Shown piece after piece: positions 19,310-20,909 of a stretch of DNA of 20,909 nt (position 1 is the first letter of the stretch; the number at the start of each line of letters is the position of its first letter). Made by a program: the position numbers and the translations under genes. The stretch comes from a virus. Where the stretch lies: the IMG/VR virus record IMGVR_UViG_3300025910_000141, positions 1 to 20,909 of that record; one strand, given 5' to 3'. The notes under the pieces were generated by a model. The model worked only from the letters and a program-made list of their open reading frames with translations. It ran no database searches and had not been told where the DNA came from.

Positions 19310-20560
19310 TCAGATGCCCGTCACCGTGCAGATCGCGGACGGCCGGTACACGACCAGCGCCACCCGGACGTCGGCGCGGACCGCCTGCTTGCCCTCGACG
19401 AAGAACGTCGAGTGCGAGTTGGAGATCTGCACGTCGATGCCGCGCCGGGTCGACAGCTCCGTGAAGGACGTGTCGACGGTCAGGCCGGTGTTCTGGGTCT
19501 GCGCGTCCGACTGGGCGACCGGCAGGCCCCACAGCCGCTCCGGGCCCGCCTCGGACGGGTTGCCCCAGATGTAGACGCCGTCCGCGGTGCGCAGCAGCCG
19601 AACATCCTGCCAGTCGAGCGGGTGCATGATGTGCAGGTTCGGCAGGGCACGGCCGGTGACCCGCACCAGAGTCATCGCCTTGTAGAAGGCGTCCGGCACC
19701 GGGTCCGCGCCCTTGGCCTGGGTCTGGATGCCGACGACGTTGTTGAAGCCGCGCAGGTTCGGTGCGGTGCCGTTGCCGACCAGAATCTGAGAGTCGAGGC
19801 GCTGCATCAGCATGAACCGCAGCCGGTTGTCGACGTAGCCCTGCGCCTGGTCGACGTCCTCGAGCTGCTCGTCGGTCATCGGCAGGAACGTGGCGATCTT
19901 CCGCACCGGGCTGGACTGCTCGGTGAGTGCCAGCGCCGACTCCGGGAAGGACCCGGCCTCGGCGGTCTCCGCCGCGGCGTTGGTGAAGGTCGTCTCCTCC
20001 ATGTAGACGATCGCGGCCTGCCGCGTGGTCGTCTGCGGGATGAGGTCGATGACCTGGATCGGCCGGGTGGCGAAGTCGACCACCTTGCCGGTGCGGGTGG
20101 TCTCCGGCACCCAGCCGGCGGTCGTGGTCATCAGCGTCTTGAGGCTGATGTCCAGGTGCGACTCCGGGCCGGAATTGCCACGCTTGAGCTTGAACGCGTC
20201 CGACTTGACGAACAGCTCACCGAAGCTCTTGGTGTTGACCTCGACGTGGCCGGGCGCGTCGTCGGGCTCGCCCGGCTCGGCGCCGGACTCCTTTGCCGCC
20301 GCCCACGCCTTCGACCGGGCCGCCGCCCGGGCGACGCTCTTGTGCTTCTCCACGTCCTTGCCGAGGTCGTCGATCTCCTCGTTCAGGACGCGGATCGCTT
20401 CGACCTTCGCCGCGGTGTCGCCGGACAGCGACTTGACCAGGGCCATGTCCATCGTCGGGCCGGCCTCGGTGAAGATGCCGTGCAGTTCCTTGTTCTTCGC
20501 GTCGAGCTTGCCCTGCGCCTCCTTGAGCGCCGGGAAGTCGAGCAGGTCGATGTCAGCCAA
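19310..20560 (-). CDS. Major capsid protein, HK97 fold
   Basis: 416 residues. A helical, charged N-terminal delta-like region (about 1-105) acts as internal scaffold and is probably cut off by the prohead protease. The shell domain follows, with MTTTAGWVPETTRTGKVVDF, RFMLMQRLDSQILVGNGTAP and a P-domain/loop region ending TFFVEGKQAVRADVRVALVV. These match actinophage HK97-type capsids. The start is a rare TTG at 20560-20558, overlapping the protease stop by 8 bases and preceded by GAGAGG at suitable distance. No better ATG or GTG lies nearby. Confidence 0.93.
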   Translation of the reverse strand: MADIDLLDFPALKEAQGKLDAKNKELHGIFTEAGPTMDMALVKSLSGDTAAKVEAIRVLNEEIDDLGKDVEKHKSVARAAARSKAWAAAKESGAEPGEPDDAPGHVEVNTKSFGELFVKSDAFKLKRGNSGPESHLDISLKTLMTTTAGWVPETTRTGKVVDFATRPIQVIDLIPQTTTRQAAIVYMEETTFTNAAAETAEAGSFPESALALTEQSSPVRKIATFLPMTDEQLEDVDQAQGYVDNRLRFMLMQRLDSQILVGNGTAPNLRGFNNVVGIQTQAKGADPVPDAFYKAMTLVRVTGRALPNLHIMHPLDWQDVRLLRTADGVYIWGNPSEAGPERLWGLPVAQSDAQTQNTGLTVDTSFTELSTRRGIDVQISNSHSTFFVEGKQAVRADVRVALVVYRPSAICTVTGI

Positions 20561-20909
20561 CGCTGATGCCTCTCGTCCTGGCGACGTGCCGCAGCCATTC
20601 AGCCGTCAGCTCGTCGGGTTGGGTGGATGCGGGTTCGGGCGCGAGTAGCTCGCCGAGACGCTTGGTCTGCGCCTGGATCCGGTCGAGCAGCTCCGACGAC
20701 TCAGCGCCGAGGCCCTTGCCCTTGTGCTGCCGCTTCGCCAGGACGTCCGCGGCGCGATCGGTGAGGTTCGTGAGGTCGGCCAGGACCGCCTCTGCCTCAC
20801 CGGCGAATGTGAGGCCGCTCTTGACAGCCAGGGTGCGGGTGCCGACGCCGGCGCCCTTGATGACCGGCGACACCTCGCCGCCGGTCATCAAGGGCGCCGG
20901 CGTCGGCAC
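20553..20909 (-). CDS. Prohead protease, C-terminal fragment (cut by the window edge)
   Basis: The reliable part reads EVSPVIKGAGVGTRTLAVKS, then VLADLTNLTDRAADVLAKRQ, ELLDRIQAQTKRLGELLAPE and a C-terminal ELTAEWLRHVARTRG. This matches the C-terminus of actinophage HK97-type prohead proteases, beginning at the conserved EVSPV strand. The catalytic domain lies beyond the edge. The first 10 or so residues (VPTPAPLMTGG) are encoded by an exact inverted copy of downstream sequence and are probably not real. It lies directly upstream of the capsid gene with an 8-base overlap, the usual protease-capsid order. Confidence 0.65.
   Translation of the reverse strand: MPTPAPLMTGGEVSPVIKGAGVGTRTLAVKSGLTFAGEAEAVLADLTNLTDRAADVLAKRQHKGKGLGAESSELLDRIQAQTKRLGELLAPEPASTQPDELTAEWLRHVARTRGISVG
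20839..20909. repeat. 31-bp perfect terminal inverted repeat (likely fold-back artefact)
   Basis: Bases 20839-20869 are repeated as their exact reverse complement at 20879-20909, with a 9-base loop (ACACCTCGC). It sits at the very end of the window and inside a coding gene. The most likely cause is a fold-back read or a hairpin-terminated contig. Confidence 0.85.

Noticed and set aside
18629-20566. 645-codon plus-strand reading frame over the capsid genes
   Set aside because: Shadow in high-GC DNA; composition is Arg/Gly/Asp/Val-biased with no domain, and the capsid protein is unmistakable on the other strand.
20839-20909. Natural hairpin telomere or regulatory palindrome
   Set aside because: It is exact to the last base of the window, interrupts a conserved protein and lacks any telomere-resolvase gene nearby; an assembly fold-back is simpler.

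Overview
This window is high-GC actinobacterial DNA carrying most of a temperate siphophage: its late structural operon, lysis genes, a small regulatory region, and an integrase with its attachment site. Pointers to an actinomycete host are the GC-rich third codon positions, GTG/TTG starts, leaderless genes, TAnnnT -10 boxes and a SAM methyltransferase of the actinomycete DUF574/PF04672 type. The sequence could be a free phage genome, or a prophage or tandem prophage contig. I lean to an intact attP, because short integrase-arm-like repeats lie on both sides of the tRNA-derived core.

Layout. 1-1975 (+): an XRE-type repressor candidate (241-648) lies 3 bases ahead of a tyrosine integrase (652-1845). 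The integrase tail contains helically phased GGGGAA repeats. A tRNA 3' end (T arm, acceptor strand, CCA; 1867-1894) follows, then a strong hairpin and more arm-like repeats. 1978-2807 (-): two paralogous small proteins with a degenerate serine-recombinase-like N-terminus, one with two membrane helices. 3068-5504: two paralogous AlpA/excisionase-like HTH proteins (+), a coupled two-gene unit with a SAM methyltransferase (-), and a coiled-coil HTH regulator (4735-5145). That regulator's promoter and the promoter of the next gene each carry a pair of TATAGCGCGCTATA-type palindromes with the same 23-bp spacing. 5684-6202: a membrane-anchored extracytoplasmic protein.

6291-20909 (-) is the late operon, transcribed right to left. 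It runs: prohead protease C-terminus (cut by the window edge), HK97-type major capsid protein, small virion protein, Lys/Ala/Pro-tailed small protein, Ig-like/head-tail connector fusion, small unknown protein, tail terminator candidate, two paralogous tail tube proteins, HK97 gp10-like protein, tail assembly chaperone G with a -1 frameshift product GT, tape measure protein, large minor tail protein, small tail protein, tail fibre, amidase endolysin, XhlA-like membrane protein and holin. Most neighbours overlap by 1-8 bases or are separated by fewer than 15, so they are probably translationally coupled. A bidirectional terminator (6220-6249) closes the operon. One gene (6504-6752) is encoded on the opposite strand inside the lysis region.

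How it works together: the integrase and flanking repressor set lysogeny. The small HTH proteins and the palindrome-controlled regulator probably time early expression. The minus-strand operon builds the capsid and a flexible tail and then lyses the host. The last 31 bases are an exact inverted copy of bases 20839-20869, most likely a fold-back assembly artefact, so the first residues of the rightmost gene fragment should not be trusted.
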